Assembly: GCF_018863195.1 (NCBI RefSeq)
Contig: NZ_JAHKRT010000007.1
Location: 124,001-188,000, forward strand
Source of the DNA: Sphingomonas quercus
GTDB taxonomy: Bacteria; Pseudomonadota; Alphaproteobacteria; Sphingomonadales; Sphingomonadaceae
Direction of reading: 5' to 3'
Length of the DNA stretch: 64,000 nucleotides
Each line of letters opens with the position of its first letter. Positions within the stretch are counted from its first letter, which is position 1. A model generated the notes under the pieces. That model saw nothing but the letters and a program-made list of their open reading frames with translations. It made no database searches and was not told the DNA's origin. The position numbers and the translations under genes were made by a program. This document shows positions 9,200 through 19,018 of the stretch, one piece after another.

Positions 9200-11136
9200 T
9201 CGCCGAGGCGGGATTGGCCGCGCTGTGGCTCGCCGCCGCGCTGGCCCTGCTCCAGTTCGTGTTCGGGGCGATGGCGTTGCGGCCGGGCGGCGGGGCGCTG
9301 CTCGGCGCGGTGCGGCCGGTGGCGGTGGTCCAGGGCGTGCTGGTGGCACTCGCCTTCGGCCTGCTGGTGCTGTGCTTCCTGCGTACCGACCTGTCGGTCG
9401 AGCTGGTGGCGCGCAACAGCCATTCGGCGACGCCGTGGCTCTACAAGTTTGCCGGCACCTGGGGCAACCATGAAGGCTCGATGCTGCTGTGGGTGATGAT
9501 CCTCGGCGTGGCGGGCGGGGCGGTCGCCCTGCTCGAGCGCCGGCTGCCCGAACCCACCCTGATCGCCACGCTCGCCGCGCAGGCGGTGATCGGCCTCGGC
9601 TTCTATGCCTTCCTGCTGTTCGCCTCCAATCCCTTCGCGCGGCTGGCGGCGCCGCCCGCCGAGGGGCTGAGCCTCAATCCGCTGTTGCAGGATCCCGGCC
9701 TCGCCTTCCACCCGCCGACGCTTTACATCGGCTATGTCGGCCTGTCGGTGGCCTTCTCCTTTGCGGTCGGCGCGCTGGTGACGCGCGACGTCGGCGCCGA
9801 TTTCGCCCGCGCGATGCGGCCGTGGGTGCTGGGCGCGTGGATCCTGCTGACGCTCGGCATCACCGCCGGCTCCTACTGGGCCTATTATGAGCTGGGCTGG
9901 GGCGGCTGGTGGTTCTGGGATCCGGTCGAGAACGCCTCGCTGATGCCGTGGCTGGCGGCGACGGCGCTCCTCCATTCGGTGACGGTGCTGGCGACGCGCG
10001 ACGGGCTGCGCGCCTGGACGGTGATGCTAGCGGTGGTCGCTTTCTCGATGTCGATGGTCGGCACCTTCCTGGTCCGCTCGGGCATCCTCACCTCGGTCCA
10101 CGCCTTCGCCGTCGATCCGCGCCGGGGCAGCTTCATCCTCGCCCTTCTGCTCATCTATATCGGCGGCGCGCTGGCGCTGTTCGCGCTGCGCGTCGGCACC
10201 GTGCGCGAGGGCTCCCGCTTTGACATGGTCAGCCGCGAAGGGGCGCTGGTCGTCAACAACCTGCTGCTCTCCGCGATCCTCGGCATCGTGCTTGTCGGCA
10301 CGCTCTACCCGCTCGCCGTCGAGGCGGTGAGCGGCGAGAAGCTGTCCGTCGGCCCGCCCTATTTCAACGCTGCCGCCGGGCCGCTGGCGCTGATCCTCGT
10401 CGCGGTGATGGGGGCGGGGCCGGTGATGCGCTGGCGGCGCGACGATCTCCTGCCGGTGGCGCGCCGGGTGGCGATGCCGCTGCTGCTGGCGGCGGCGGCG
10501 CTGCTGGCGGTGGCGCTGCTTGCCCCGGGCATCCATGTCCTGCCGCTGCTCGGGCTTGTTGCCGCGGCCGGTGTCGGCGCGGCCAGCCTGGCGCCGCTGT
10601 GGAAGCGCAATCTGCGCCGCACGCCGCTGTTCACCTGGGGGATGGTGATCAGCCACCTCGGCGTGGCGGTGTCGCTGGCCGGAATGGCCTCCGAAAGCGC
10701 CTTCACGCAGGAGACGCTGGTCGCCTCGCGCATCGGCGAGACCCACCGGGTCGGCCCCTACAGCGTCCGCCTCGACGGGGTGGAGCCCGTCGTCGGGCCG
10801 AACTGGACGGCGGTGGAGGCCAGTCTCACCGTACGTCGCGGCGACGGCCCGCCGACGGTGATGCATCCGCAGGCCCGGATGTTCTCGACCCCGCCGACGG
10901 AGACCAACGAAAGCGCCATCGCCACCCATGTCGATGGCCAGCTCTATACCGTGCTCGGCAAGGATGACGGGCAGGGTCGCTGGCAGCTGCGCCTGTGGTG
11001 GAAGCCGTTCGTCACCCTGATCTGGGCCGGCGGCGCGCTGATCGCGATCGGCGGGGCCTTGGCGCTGTTCGGCCGCATCCGTCGCGCCGGCCGCGCCCAG
11101 CGCGCCGAACGCGCGACGCAAGGGTATCTGGCATGA
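9196..11136 (+). CDS. ccmF: Heme lyase subunit CcmF
   Basis: Large polytopic inner-membrane protein, 646 aa, that attaches heme to apocytochrome c with CcmH and CcmI. The WWD domain is visible at about residues 236-247 (GGWWFWDPVENA), preceded by a conserved YYELGWG. Further conserved blocks are FAGTWGNHEGSMLLW near the N-terminus and ILTSVHAFAVDPRRG after the WWD loop. It is translationally coupled by ATGA junctions to ccmE and to the thioredoxin gene downstream. Confidence 0.97.
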   Translation: MIAEAGLAALWLAAALALLQFVFGAMALRPGGGALLGAVRPVAVVQGVLVALAFGLLVLCFLRTDLSVELVARNSHSATPWLYKFAGTWGNHEGSMLLWVMILGVAGGAVALLERRLPEPTLIATLAAQAVIGLGFYAFLLFASNPFARLAAPPAEGLSLNPLLQDPGLAFHPPTLYIGYVGLSVAFSFAVGALVTRDVGADFARAMRPWVLGAWILLTLGITAGSYWAYYELGWGGWWFWDPVENASLMPWLAATALLHSVTVLATRDGLRAWTVMLAVVAFSMSMVGTFLVRSGILTSVHAFAVDPRRGSFILALLLIYIGGALALFALRVGTVREGSRFDMVSREGALVVNNLLLSAILGIVLVGTLYPLAVEAVSGEKLSVGPPYFNAAAGPLALILVAVMGAGPVMRWRRDDLLPVARRVAMPLLLAAAALLAVALLAPGIHVLPLLGLVAAAGVGAASLAPLWKRNLRRTPLFTWGMVISHLGVAVSLAGMASESAFTQETLVASRIGETHRVGPYSVRLDGVEPVVGPNWTAVEASLTVRRGDGPPTVMHPQARMFSTPPTETNESAIATHVDGQLYTVLGKDDGQGRWQLRLWWKPFVTLIWAGGALIAIGGALALFGRIRRAGRAQRAERATQGYLA

Positions 11137-11663
11137 ACAGGAAGCGGCTGATCTGGGTTCCGCTGATCATCTTCGCGGTGCTGGCCCTGGTGTCGATCAT
11201 CGGCCTTACCCGCCCGAACGATCCGACGATCCGCTCCCATCTGATCGGCGAGGCGCTGCCCGACTTCGCGCTGCCCGCCTCGCAAGCCGGCAAGCCCGGC
11301 CTCGCCACCGCCGATTTCCGGCAGGGTCGGCCGCGGCTGCTGAACGTCTTCGCCAGCTGGTGCGTACCCTGCGCGGCGGAGGCGCCGCAGCTCCGCCAGC
11401 TCGCCGAGGCGGGCGTGCCGATCGACGCCATCGCCATCCGCGACCGGCCGGCCGACACCGCGCGCTTCCTCGCCCGCTACGGCGATCCCTATGCCCGCAT
11501 CGCCGACGACAAGGACAGCAGCGTTCAGCTGGCGCTCGGCTCGTCGGGCGTGCCGGAGACGTTCGTGATCGACGGCAAGGGCGTGATCCGTCATCAGCAT
11601 ATCGGCGACATCCGGCCGGAGGACGTTCCCGGCATCCTCTCCGCGCTTCAGGCCGCGCAATGA
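11133..11663 (+). CDS. ccmG: Periplasmic thiol:disulfide oxidoreductase CcmG/DsbE
   Basis: A membrane-tethered thioredoxin of 176 aa that keeps the CXXCH cysteines of apocytochrome c reduced. An N-terminal anchor helix (residues about 6-24) is followed by a thioredoxin fold with the active site WCVPC (Cys77 and Cys80). The DsbE-type cis-proline region reads GVPETFVIDGKG. It lies between ccmF and ccmH with four-base overlaps at both ends. Confidence 0.95.
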   Translation: MNRKRLIWVPLIIFAVLALVSIIGLTRPNDPTIRSHLIGEALPDFALPASQAGKPGLATADFRQGRPRLLNVFASWCVPCAAEAPQLRQLAEAGVPIDAIAIRDRPADTARFLARYGDPYARIADDKDSSVQLALGSSGVPETFVIDGKGVIRHQHIGDIRPEDVPGILSALQAAQ

Positions 11664-12070
11664 AGCGCGCGCTGATCGCTCTGGCGCTGATCGCCGCCGC
11701 GCCGGCCCTCGCCGATTCGTCGCTGCCGCCGGCCGCGCTGGCCAACACCCAGCTTCCCGATCCGAAGCAGGAGGCGGCGGCCAAGGCGCTGATGGTGACG
11801 TTGCGCTGCCTCGTCTGCCAGGGCCAGTCGATCGCCGATTCGGATGCGGAGATCGCCGGCGACATGCGGGCTTTGGTGCGCCGCCGCATCCAGGCCGGGG
11901 AGAAGCCGGAGGATATCCGCCAATGGCTGATCGCCCGCTACGGCAACTGGGTGAGCTACGCCCCGCCGGTCGAGCCGGTGACCTGGCCGCTATGGGGCGC
12001 GCCGATCCTGCTACTGGTGGCCGGCACCGTCATCGCCCGCGGCTCGCTCAAGCGGAGGCGTCGGACATGA
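11660..12070 (+). CDS. ccmH: Cytochrome c maturation protein CcmH (CycL)
   Basis: A 136-aa protein with a signal peptide (ends PALAD), a three-helix periplasmic domain carrying the redox motif LRCLVCQ (Cys50 and Cys53), and a C-terminal anchor helix followed by SLKRRRRT. It works with CcmG in reducing apocytochrome c and with CcmF in heme ligation. This is the short form; the TPR part is the separate next gene, as usual in alphaproteobacteria. Confidence 0.95.
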   Translation: MKRALIALALIAAAPALADSSLPPAALANTQLPDPKQEAAAKALMVTLRCLVCQGQSIADSDAEIAGDMRALVRRRIQAGEKPEDIRQWLIARYGNWVSYAPPVEPVTWPLWGAPILLLVAGTVIARGSLKRRRRT

Positions 12071-12690
12071 CCGGATGGGTGATCCTCGTCGTGCTGGCGG
12101 TGGCCGTGGCCGTGGCGTTGATCCGGTTCGGGCGGCTGTCCGGATCGGCGCGGGAGCTGGCGCTGGCGGCGCTGCTCCTCGGTATCGCCGGCTATGCGTG
12201 GCAGGGCTCGCCCGGCGAGCCCGGCCAGCCGACCCGCCCGCGCGACATCGGCATGCAGCCGGACAGCGCCTTTGCCCAGCAACGCGGCGCGCTTTTGCAA
12301 CGCTTCGGCACGTCGGCCCAGTGGCTCGACTTTGCCGACGCGCTGCATCGCATGGGGCGTGATCGAGAATCCGTGATCGCGATCAAGTCCGGCCTCAAGG
12401 AGCGGCCGCGCGACGCCAATCTGTGGGTCGGGCTTGGCAACGCGCTGGTATTGGCGGGCGACGGGATGGTCTCGCCGGCCGCGCGTCTCGCCTTCGAACG
12501 CGCCGCGCAGCTCGCCCCCGATCACCCCGGACCGCCCTATTTCCTTGCCCTTTCCTACGCCCAGTCGGGGCAGGTCGATCAGGCGCTGGAGATCTGGCGT
12601 GCCCTGCTCGCCCGTACTCCGCCGACCGTCGCCTGGCGGGCCGAGATCGAGAAGCGCATCGCCGAGGCCGAGGCTCAATTGCAGCGATAA
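12067..12690 (+). CDS. ccmI: Cytochrome c biogenesis TPR protein CcmI/CycH
   Basis: The last gene of the ccm operon, 207 aa. Two N-terminal membrane helices (about 3-18 and 29-45) precede a periplasmic tetratricopeptide region. Helical repeats are visible from SAQWLDFADALHRMGRD through LWVGLGNALVLAGD and PYFLALSYAQSGQVDQALEIW. CcmI chaperones apocytochrome c to the CcmFH lyase. It is shorter than many CcmI proteins, which carry a further C-terminal domain. It overlaps ccmH by ATGA. Confidence 0.88.
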   Translation: MTGWVILVVLAVAVAVALIRFGRLSGSARELALAALLLGIAGYAWQGSPGEPGQPTRPRDIGMQPDSAFAQQRGALLQRFGTSAQWLDFADALHRMGRDRESVIAIKSGLKERPRDANLWVGLGNALVLAGDGMVSPAARLAFERAAQLAPDHPGPPYFLALSYAQSGQVDQALEIWRALLARTPPTVAWRAEIEKRIAEAEAQLQR

Positions 12691-12909
12691 TCGGCGACGG
12701 CGCATCCATTGTCGCGCTCGACCATTTGAGCCGGATGAGCCAGGGAAGCGAGTTCTTGTGATGTTCCACTGGCCGCCGGTCCCGTTGCGGTGCAGAATGC
12801 CCCATGCTAGGGGCGCCGGCCTGCCGCATGGGGGCGGCTTTGGGGACTTGACCGCCGACATGGTTGCGGGACTGGCTTGTTGTTTCCATGGCTGCGCTGG
12901 CCCACGCCG

Positions 12910-14838
12910 ATGAGCGCCGACGCCTCCGCCACGCCGGGTATCGATCAGCCCGCACACGGTCATGAGTTGCATGGCCATTCCCGGCAAGGCACGCCCGCCC
13001 TCGCGCTGGGCGCGATTGGCGTGGTGTTCGGCGATATCGGCACCAGCCCGCTCTATTCGCTGAAAGAGGCGTTCGACGGCCATCATCCGCTGTTTCCGGA
13101 TGTGCTGCACGTCTATGGCGTGCTCAGCCTCGTCTTCTGGACGATGACGGTGATCGTCACGTTCAAATATGTCGCGCTGATCATGCGCGCCGATAACAAG
13201 GGCGAGGGCGGCTCGATGGCGCTGCTCGCCCTCATCCAGCGCGCCTCCGGCGCCAAGCGCTGGTCGTCGAGCCTGGTCATGCTGGGCGTGTTCGCCACCG
13301 CGCTCTTCTATGGCGATTCCATGGTCACGCCGGCGATTTCGGTGCTGTCGGCGGTGGAAGGGCTGACGACCGTGCAGGCCGGCCTCGAGCCCTTCGTCGT
13401 GCCGATCGCCGTCGTCCTGCTGATCGCCCTGTTCCTGCTCCAGGCGCGGGGCACGGAATGGGTCGGCAAGCTGTTCGGGCCGGTGATGCTGGCCTATTTC
13501 CTGACGCTGGCGGTGCTCGGCGCGATCAACATCGCCTATCGGCCGGAGGTGCTCACCGCGCTCAACCCGATGTGGGCGGTGCGGTTCTTCGCGGCGGACG
13601 GGATGCTGGCCTTTCTCGCGCTGGGCGCGGTGATCCTGTCGGTGACCGGGGCTGAGGCGCTCTATGCGGATATGGGCCATTTCGGGCGCCGGCCGATCAC
13701 GCTCGCTTGGCTTTATCTGGTCTTCCCGTCGCTGATCCTCAACTATCTCGGCCAGACCGCGCTGCTCGCCAATCATCCCGAGGCCGCACAGAGCAGCCCC
13801 TTCTTCCTGCTCGCCTCGGATGAATGGCGCCTGCCGCTGGTGATCCTCGCCACGCTGGCGACGGTGATCGCCAGCCAGTCGGTGATCACCGGCGCCTTCT
13901 CCGTCACCCAGCAGGCGATCCAGCTCGGTTTCATGCCGCGCCTGCGCATCGCCCACACCAGCGCCAGCCGGATCGGGCAGATCTACATCCCCGCGCTCAA
14001 CTGGGGGCTGATGATCATGGTGCTGGGGCTGGTGCTCGGCTTCCGCAACTCGACCAACCTCGCCGCCGCCTATGGCATCGCCGTCACCGGCACGATGTTC
14101 ATCACCAGCTGCATGCTCGGCGTGCTGCTCTATCGCGTGTGGAACAAGCCATTGTGGATGGCGGTGCCGGTGGCGCTGCTGTTCCTGGTGGTGGATGGCG
14201 CCTATTTCTCGTCGAACCTGACCAAGGTGGTGGATGGCGGCTGGTTCCCGCTGCTCGTCGGCCTGATCACCTTCACCATGCTCACCACCTGGGCGAAGGG
14301 CCGCCGGCTGATGCTGGATCGGCTGCGCGAGGCGGCGATCCCGGTGAAGGTGTTCGTCCAGTCGGCGGTCAATTCGGCGGTGCGGGTGCCCGGCACCGCG
14401 GTGTTCATGACGACCGCGTCGGACGGCGTGCCGCACGCGCTGCTCCACAATCTCAAGCACAACAAGGTGCTGCACGAGCGCGTCATCCTGCTCACCGTCC
14501 GCATCGAGGACGTGCCCTATGTCGAGCGCAGCAAGCGGGTGGACTTCACCGATCTCGGTGAGGGCTTCTACCGCGTCGTGCTCCGTTACGGGTTCATCGA
14601 GGATCCGGACGTGCCGGCGGCGCTGGCGCTGGTCACCCAATGCGGGCCGCAGTTCCGCATGATGGACACGAGCTTCTTCCTCGCCCGCCAGACACTGCTC
14701 GCCTCGTCGCGGCCGGGAATGGCCTTGTGGCGGGAACGTCTGTTCGGCTGGATGATGCGCAACGCCGAAAGCGCGATGGAGTTTTTCCGCCTGCCGACCA
14801 ATCGCGTCGTCGAGCTGGGCAGCCAGGTCGAGATCTAG
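12910..14838 (+). CDS. kup: KUP family potassium uptake protein
   Basis: Low-affinity K+/H+ symporter of the inner membrane, 642 aa. About twelve membrane helices (from [20 protein letters not shown], the family signature) are followed by a cytoplasmic C-terminal domain with [10 protein letters not shown] and [11 protein letters not shown]. coli Kup is of similar length. ATG 12910 gives the short hydrophilic N-terminus common in alphaproteobacterial Kup; an in-frame TTG at 12877 would add 11 residues. The 12691-12909 gap after ccmI shows no convincing gene, riboswitch or terminator. The gene is convergent with the GST, three bases apart. Confidence 0.93.
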   Translation: MSADASATPGIDQPAHGHELHGHSRQGTPALALGAIGVVFGDIGTSPLYSLKEAFDGHHPLFPDVLHVYGVLSLVFWTMTVIVTFKYVALIMRADNKGEGGSMALLALIQRASGAKRWSSSLVMLGVFATALFYGDSMVTPAISVLSAVEGLTTVQAGLEPFVVPIAVVLLIALFLLQARGTEWVGKLFGPVMLAYFLTLAVLGAINIAYRPEVLTALNPMWAVRFFAADGMLAFLALGAVILSVTGAEALYADMGHFGRRPITLAWLYLVFPSLILNYLGQTALLANHPEAAQSSPFFLLASDEWRLPLVILATLATVIASQSVITGAFSVTQQAIQLGFMPRLRIAHTSASRIGQIYIPALNWGLMIMVLGLVLGFRNSTNLAAAYGIAVTGTMFITSCMLGVLLYRVWNKPLWMAVPVALLFLVVDGAYFSSNLTKVVDGGWFPLLVGLITFTMLTTWAKGRRLMLDRLREAAIPVKVFVQSAVNSAVRVPGTAVFMTTASDGVPHALLHNLKHNKVLHERVILLTVRIEDVPYVERSKRVDFTDLGEGFYRVVLRYGFIEDPDVPAALALVTQCGPQFRMMDTSFFLARQTLLASSRPGMALWRERLFGWMMRNAESAMEFFRLPTNRVVELGSQVEI

Positions 14839-14841
14839 CGA

Positions 14842-15507
14842 TCAGACCAGGATCGCCCGTGCCCGCTCGGTGCGCACCCGATCGTCTTCGACAGTGGCGG
14901 AAGGGCGGGGCGGCACCTGCTGGGCGCGCTGCACGGCGGGCCGGGCGGCGATCGCGTCATGCCAGCGGGCAAGATGCGGATAAGCCTCGAGGCTGAGCCC
15001 CGGCCACCCATGGATCGCCACCCACGGCCATGCCGCCATGTCCGCCACGCCATAGTCAGCGCCGGCGAGATATTCATGCTCGGCGAGTCGTCCGTCCATC
15101 ACGCCGAACAGGCGGTAGCTTTCCCGCTCATAGCGGGCGATGGCGGCGGGGATCTGCTCGGGGAAATAGCGTTTGAAGACGTTGAGCTGGCCCATCATCG
15201 GCCCCAGCCCACCCATCTGCCACATCAGCCATTGTACGGCGACGCTGCGCTGCCTCGGGTCGAACGACAGGAAGCGCCCGGTCTTCTCGGCGAGATAAAG
15301 CAGGATCGCCCCCGACTCGAACACCGCAAACCCATCATCGACGATCGCGGGGATGCGACCATTGGGGTTGATCGCCAGGAAATCCGGCTGTTTCTGCTCA
15401 TTGTCGGACAGAGTGAGAAAATGCGGCGTGTAGGGCAGCGCCGTCTCCTCCAGCATGATCGCCACCTTGTAGCCGTTGGGAGTCGCGGCGGTGTAGAATT
15501 CGATCAT
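14842..15507 (-). CDS. Glutathione S-transferase family protein (YfcG/YghU-like)
   Basis: A 221-aa protein with the N-terminal thioredoxin-like GST domain and C-terminal helical domain. The start [14 protein letters not shown], with Thr and Asn in place of the usual Tyr/Ser, and the glutathione-binding NGRIPAIVD and [13 protein letters not shown] are typical of nu-class GSTs such as YfcG, which act as glutathione-dependent disulfide reductases. I chose ATG 15507 on that alignment; the frame stays open to 15579. Confidence 0.85.
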   Translation of the reverse strand: MIEFYTAATPNGYKVAIMLEETALPYTPHFLTLSDNEQKQPDFLAINPNGRIPAIVDDGFAVFESGAILLYLAEKTGRFLSFDPRQRSVAVQWLMWQMGGLGPMMGQLNVFKRYFPEQIPAAIARYERESYRLFGVMDGRLAEHEYLAGADYGVADMAAWPWVAIHGWPGLSLEAYPHLARWHDAIAARPAVQRAQQVPPRPSATVEDDRVRTERARAILV

Positions 15508-15624
15508 GCTCCGAGCTCTCCTGACAATCCGCGAGTCTGTTATGGCGAGCATCTGGGGAGAGGGCAGGCCGCTTGCCAAGTGCTATGTTGAAATTTCGCG
15601 GCGACCCGATTTTTTGAAACGGAT

Positions 15625-16128
15625 ATGCGCGGCCCGATCATTTTAACAGCTTTGTTCAGCGCGGCCGACCACGCCCTGCTGGACGGTCTCCGGCGGGCGC
15701 ACTACCCGCCCGGCCGCGACCGGGTGCCCGCCCATCTCACCCTGTTCCACCATCTACCGCCCTCGCTGGAGGACGCGCTGAGCGGGCAGGTGCGGCGCAT
15801 GGCGGCCGGGCCGCCGCCCGCCGCGATCCTCGCCGGAACGATCAATCTCGGCGGCGGCACCGCGCTGCGCGTCCGCTCGCCGGGCCTGGAGACGATACGC
15901 GCGGAGCTGGCCGACGCGTTTGCCGGCATGCTCATCCCGCAGGACCGCGCTGCCTGGCGCCCGCACGTCACCATCCAGAACAAGGTGCCCGCCGCCGAGG
16001 CCCGCGCGCTCCAGCACGCTCTGGCCGGACGATTCGAGAACCGCCCGCTGGCCATCGCCGGCCTCGGCGCCTGGGAATATCGCGGCGGGCCCTGGGCGCC
16101 GCTGGGCCGCTGGGCGTTTCGCGGCTAG
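15625..16128 (+). CDS. 2'-5' RNA ligase family protein (2H phosphoesterase)
   Basis: A 167-aa protein with two HxTx motifs characteristic of the 2H phosphoesterase superfamily: HLTL in AHLTLFHHL (N-terminal half) and HVTI in RPHVTIQNK (C-terminal half). Family members (LigT/ThpR) hydrolyse or form 2',3'-cyclic or 2'-5' RNA phosphodiester bonds; the natural substrate is unknown. Its stop overlaps the stop of the convergent DUF3775 gene by three bases. Confidence 0.8.
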   Translation: MRGPIILTALFSAADHALLDGLRRAHYPPGRDRVPAHLTLFHHLPPSLEDALSGQVRRMAAGPPPAAILAGTINLGGGTALRVRSPGLETIRAELADAFAGMLIPQDRAAWRPHVTIQNKVPAAEARALQHALAGRFENRPLAIAGLGAWEYRGGPWAPLGRWAFRG

Positions 16129-16538
16129 TCGATCTGGCCGATGCCTTCGCAGCTCAGGTCGAATGCGGCGAGGCCGGAATCGAGATAGGCCGACAGCATC
16201 GGCATCTCGAGCAGGCGTTCCACCGGGTCTTCCGCATCGGGATCGTTGGCGGCTTCCAGCGCCTCATCCCATTCGGAGGCGTCATAGGTGCCGCGCCCGA
16301 TCAGCGCGAGCGCCAGCACCTCGGCGATCTGGTCGTCCGCCAGGTCCTCCAGCGCCGAGCGCATCTCCTCCTCGACCGCTTCGTTGATGTCATCGTCGAG
16401 CACGGCGAACTCGTCATCGACGTCGTCGGGCTCATCCTCATTGTCGGGATCGGTGCCGGGAACCTGCGCCTCCATCTCGCGGCCGCGGATGATCAGGCGG
16501 CAGATGGTCTCCAGTGAGATGGATAGGTCCAATGCCAT
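16125..16538 (-). CDS. DUF3775 family protein
   Basis: A small, very acidic protein of 137 aa. The N-terminal helix LDLSISLETICRLIIRGREM and the later DQIAEVLALALIGRGTYDASEW segment match the pattern of the alphaproteobacterial DUF3775 family, whose function is unknown. The middle is a low-complexity Asp/Glu stretch. I chose ATG 16538 because the family begins at MALDLSIS; the frame is open to 16598. It looks monocistronic. Confidence 0.7.
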   Translation of the reverse strand: MALDLSISLETICRLIIRGREMEAQVPGTDPDNEDEPDDVDDEFAVLDDDINEAVEEEMRSALEDLADDQIAEVLALALIGRGTYDASEWDEALEAANDPDAEDPVERLLEMPMLSAYLDSGLAAFDLSCEGIGQID

Positions 16539-16670
16539 GCGTGCCTCGTCTGCCGGATAACGCGCCCTCAACGTGATCCATGGCAGCGGGTTCCGCAATC
16601 GCGAAGGAGGCGGTGCGAGAGGGCAGTTGACCGCATGGTCCGCCCTGTTATAGGGCGCCCCTCGCCTCGG

Positions 16671-16747
16671 GGCGGAGTAGCTCAGCTGGTTAGAGCAGCG
16701 GAATCATAATCCGCGTGTCGGGGGTTCAAGTCCCTCCTCCGCTACCA
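16671..16747 (+). tRNA. tRNA-Met (anticodon CAT, elongator type)
   Basis: A 77-nt cloverleaf with encoded CCA and discriminator A. The acceptor GGCGGAG pairs with CTCCGCT, including one G-T pair. The anticodon stem GCGGA/TCCGC holds the loop ATCATAA, giving CAT. It lacks the three G-C pairs of an initiator anticodon stem, so elongator Met is preferred. An Ile2 tRNA with a lysidine-modified CAT cannot be fully excluded. Confidence 0.85.
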
Positions 16748-16821
16748 TTCATCCCTTGGGGCCGCTAGGATGCCGGCCGATGCCGAAGCATATCGGCACG
16801 CAATGGGGAGGGGGGGCTTTC

Positions 16822-18987
16822 ATGACCTACGCAGCACGCGCCGTGATCCTCGCGGCACTGGCGCTCGCCGGCTCGCCGGTCGAGGCTGCCGAGGGCATGG
16901 CCGCCTGGAAGGCGCAGGCGAGCCGCGTCACCATCACCCGCGACGATTGGGGCATCGCCCATGTGAAGGGACGGACGGACGCGGATGCCGTGTTCGGCAT
17001 GATCTATGCGCAGGCCGAGGACGACTTCAACCGCATCGAGACCAACTATCTCGTCAATCTCGGCCGCCTCGCCGAGGCCGAAGGCGAGAAGGCGGTGTGG
17101 CAGGATCTGCGCCAGCGGCTCTACATCGACCCCGTCGCTCTCAAGGCCGATTACGCCAGGAGCCCGGCGTGGCTGAAGACGCTGATGCAGGCCTGGGCGG
17201 ACGGGCTGAACTTCTATCTCGCCACTCATCCCGGCAAGGCCCGGGTGCTCACCCGATTCGAGCCATGGATGGCGCTGTCGTTCAGCGAGGGCTCGATCGG
17301 CGGCGACATCGAGCGCATTCCGCTGTCTCAGCTCGAGGCTTTTTACGGCAAGCGCAAGCTCGCCATGACCGATGTCGAGCTCGGCCGGGTGTTCCGCGAG
17401 CCGCAGGGCTCGAACGGCATCGCCATCGCGCCGGGCAACACGCAGGGCGGCCACGCGCTGCTGCTGATCAACCCGCACACCAGCTTCTTCTTCCGTTCCG
17501 AGCTGCAGATGACGAGCGACACCGGGCTCAACGCCTATGGCGCGGCGACGTGGGGCCAGTTCTTCATCTATCAGGGCTTCAATGCCCATGCCGGCTGGAT
17601 GCATACCTCGGCCGGTGTCGACAATGTCGACGAGTTCGCCGAGACGATCGTCCACAGGGGCGACAAGCTCTTCTACCGCTACGGCACGGGGGAGCGGCCG
17701 GTAACCACCGCCACCGTCACCTTGAAGGTGAAGGACGCCGGCACGCGTCGCTTCACCGTCTATCGCACCCATCACGGGCCGATCGTGCGCGAGGCCGACG
17801 GCAAGTGGATCGCCTTTGCGATGATGTACCGGCCGGTGGCGGCGCTGGAGCAGAGCTTCCTGCGCACCAAGGCGACCAATTACGCCGCCTTCAGCAAGGT
17901 CGCCGAGCTCAAGGCCAATTCCTCGAACAACACCCTCTATGCCGACGACCGCGGCACGATCGCCTTCCTGACGCCGCAATTCATGCCGGTCCGCGACAAT
18001 CGCTTCGACTATACCAGGCCGGTCGACGGCAGCGACCCGGCCACCGACTGGAAAGGCCTGCACCGGCTCGACGAGCTGCCGCGACTCGTCAATCCGGCCA
18101 ATGGCTGGGTGTTCAACACCAATGACTGGCCATGGTCGGCCGCCGGCAAGGACAGCATCAAGGCGGCCGCCTTCCCGCGCTATCTCGATCAGGTCGGCGA
18201 GAACCCGCGCGCCGAACATGCGATCAGGGTGCTGGACGGGATCAAGGACTTTACCCTGCCGTCGCTCATAACCGGCGCCTATGATAGCTGGCTGCCCGCC
18301 TTCACGCGGATGATGCCGGCGCTGCTGCGCGCCTATGAAGGGCTTCCGGCGGGCGATTCGCGCCGCGCCGAGCTTGCCGCGCCGATCGCCCTGCTGCGCG
18401 GCTGGGACCAGCGCTGGGCGGGCGACTCCACGGCCACCACGCTTGCGGTGTTCTGGGGCGAGAACATGTGGCGCGAGGCGACCGAGCGACTGCCCGCCCA
18501 CAAGGGCATGTCGCGCTATGACATCATGGCCGATGCCATGCCGGACGACAGCACGCTGGCGGCGCTGTCGCAGGCGGTGGCGCGGCTGAAACAGGATTTC
18601 GGCGAGTGGCGGGTGCCGTGGGGCGAGGTCAATCGCTACCAGCGCAACGACGCCGCCATCGTCCAGCAGTTCGACGACGCCAAGCCGAGCGTGCCGGTGC
18701 CGTTCGCCTCGGCGCAATGGGGCTCGCTCGCGTCGTTCGGCGCGCGCCGCTATCCGGGCACGAAGCGCTTCTACGGTACCAGCGGCAACAGCTTCGTCGC
18801 CGCCGTCGAGTTCGGCCCGAAGGTGACGGCGCGGGCGGTGTCCGTCGGTGGCGAGAGCGGCGATCCGGCCTCGCCGCATTTCTCCGACCAGATCCAGCGC
18901 TATGCCAGCGGCGACCTCCGCCCGGTTTATTTCTATCCGGACGATCTCGCCAGCCACGCCCGGCGCCGTTATCGCCCCGGTGAGTGA
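16822..18987 (+). CDS. Secreted penicillin acylase family amidase (Ntn hydrolase)
   Basis: A 721-aa periplasmic or secreted N-terminal-nucleophile amidase. It has a signal peptide (residues 1 to about 24), an alpha-subunit region starting ITRDDWGIAHVKG, and the autoprocessing site at Gly196-Ser197 in QGSNGIAIAPG; Ser197 would become the nucleophile of the beta chain. LLINPHTSFFF and the TSAGVDNVDEF segment are typical of this family, which includes beta-lactam acylases, AHL acylases of the PvdQ type and aculeacin-type acylases. Substrate cannot be told from sequence. ATG 16822 follows a strong GGGGAGGGGGGG Shine-Dalgarno. Confidence 0.85.
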   Translation: MTYAARAVILAALALAGSPVEAAEGMAAWKAQASRVTITRDDWGIAHVKGRTDADAVFGMIYAQAEDDFNRIETNYLVNLGRLAEAEGEKAVWQDLRQRLYIDPVALKADYARSPAWLKTLMQAWADGLNFYLATHPGKARVLTRFEPWMALSFSEGSIGGDIERIPLSQLEAFYGKRKLAMTDVELGRVFREPQGSNGIAIAPGNTQGGHALLLINPHTSFFFRSELQMTSDTGLNAYGAATWGQFFIYQGFNAHAGWMHTSAGVDNVDEFAETIVHRGDKLFYRYGTGERPVTTATVTLKVKDAGTRRFTVYRTHHGPIVREADGKWIAFAMMYRPVAALEQSFLRTKATNYAAFSKVAELKANSSNNTLYADDRGTIAFLTPQFMPVRDNRFDYTRPVDGSDPATDWKGLHRLDELPRLVNPANGWVFNTNDWPWSAAGKDSIKAAAFPRYLDQVGENPRAEHAIRVLDGIKDFTLPSLITGAYDSWLPAFTRMMPALLRAYEGLPAGDSRRAELAAPIALLRGWDQRWAGDSTATTLAVFWGENMWREATERLPAHKGMSRYDIMADAMPDDSTLAALSQAVARLKQDFGEWRVPWGEVNRYQRNDAAIVQQFDDAKPSVPVPFASAQWGSLASFGARRYPGTKRFYGTSGNSFVAAVEFGPKVTARAVSVGGESGDPASPHFSDQIQRYASGDLRPVYFYPDDLASHARRRYRPGE

Positions 18988-19018
18988 CAACCCCGCCGAT
19001 GTGGCGTAATCGCCGCCC

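Noticed and set aside
12691-12909. Leader gene or K+-responsive riboswitch before kup
   Set aside because: No conserved ykkC, ydaO or similar fold was recognisable and the short frames have no motif.
11956-14640. Minus-strand open frame of 894 codons opposite ccmI and kup
   Set aside because: Made of His/Arg/Glu/Gln-rich low-complexity sequence with no domain; the kup frame is clearly the coding one.
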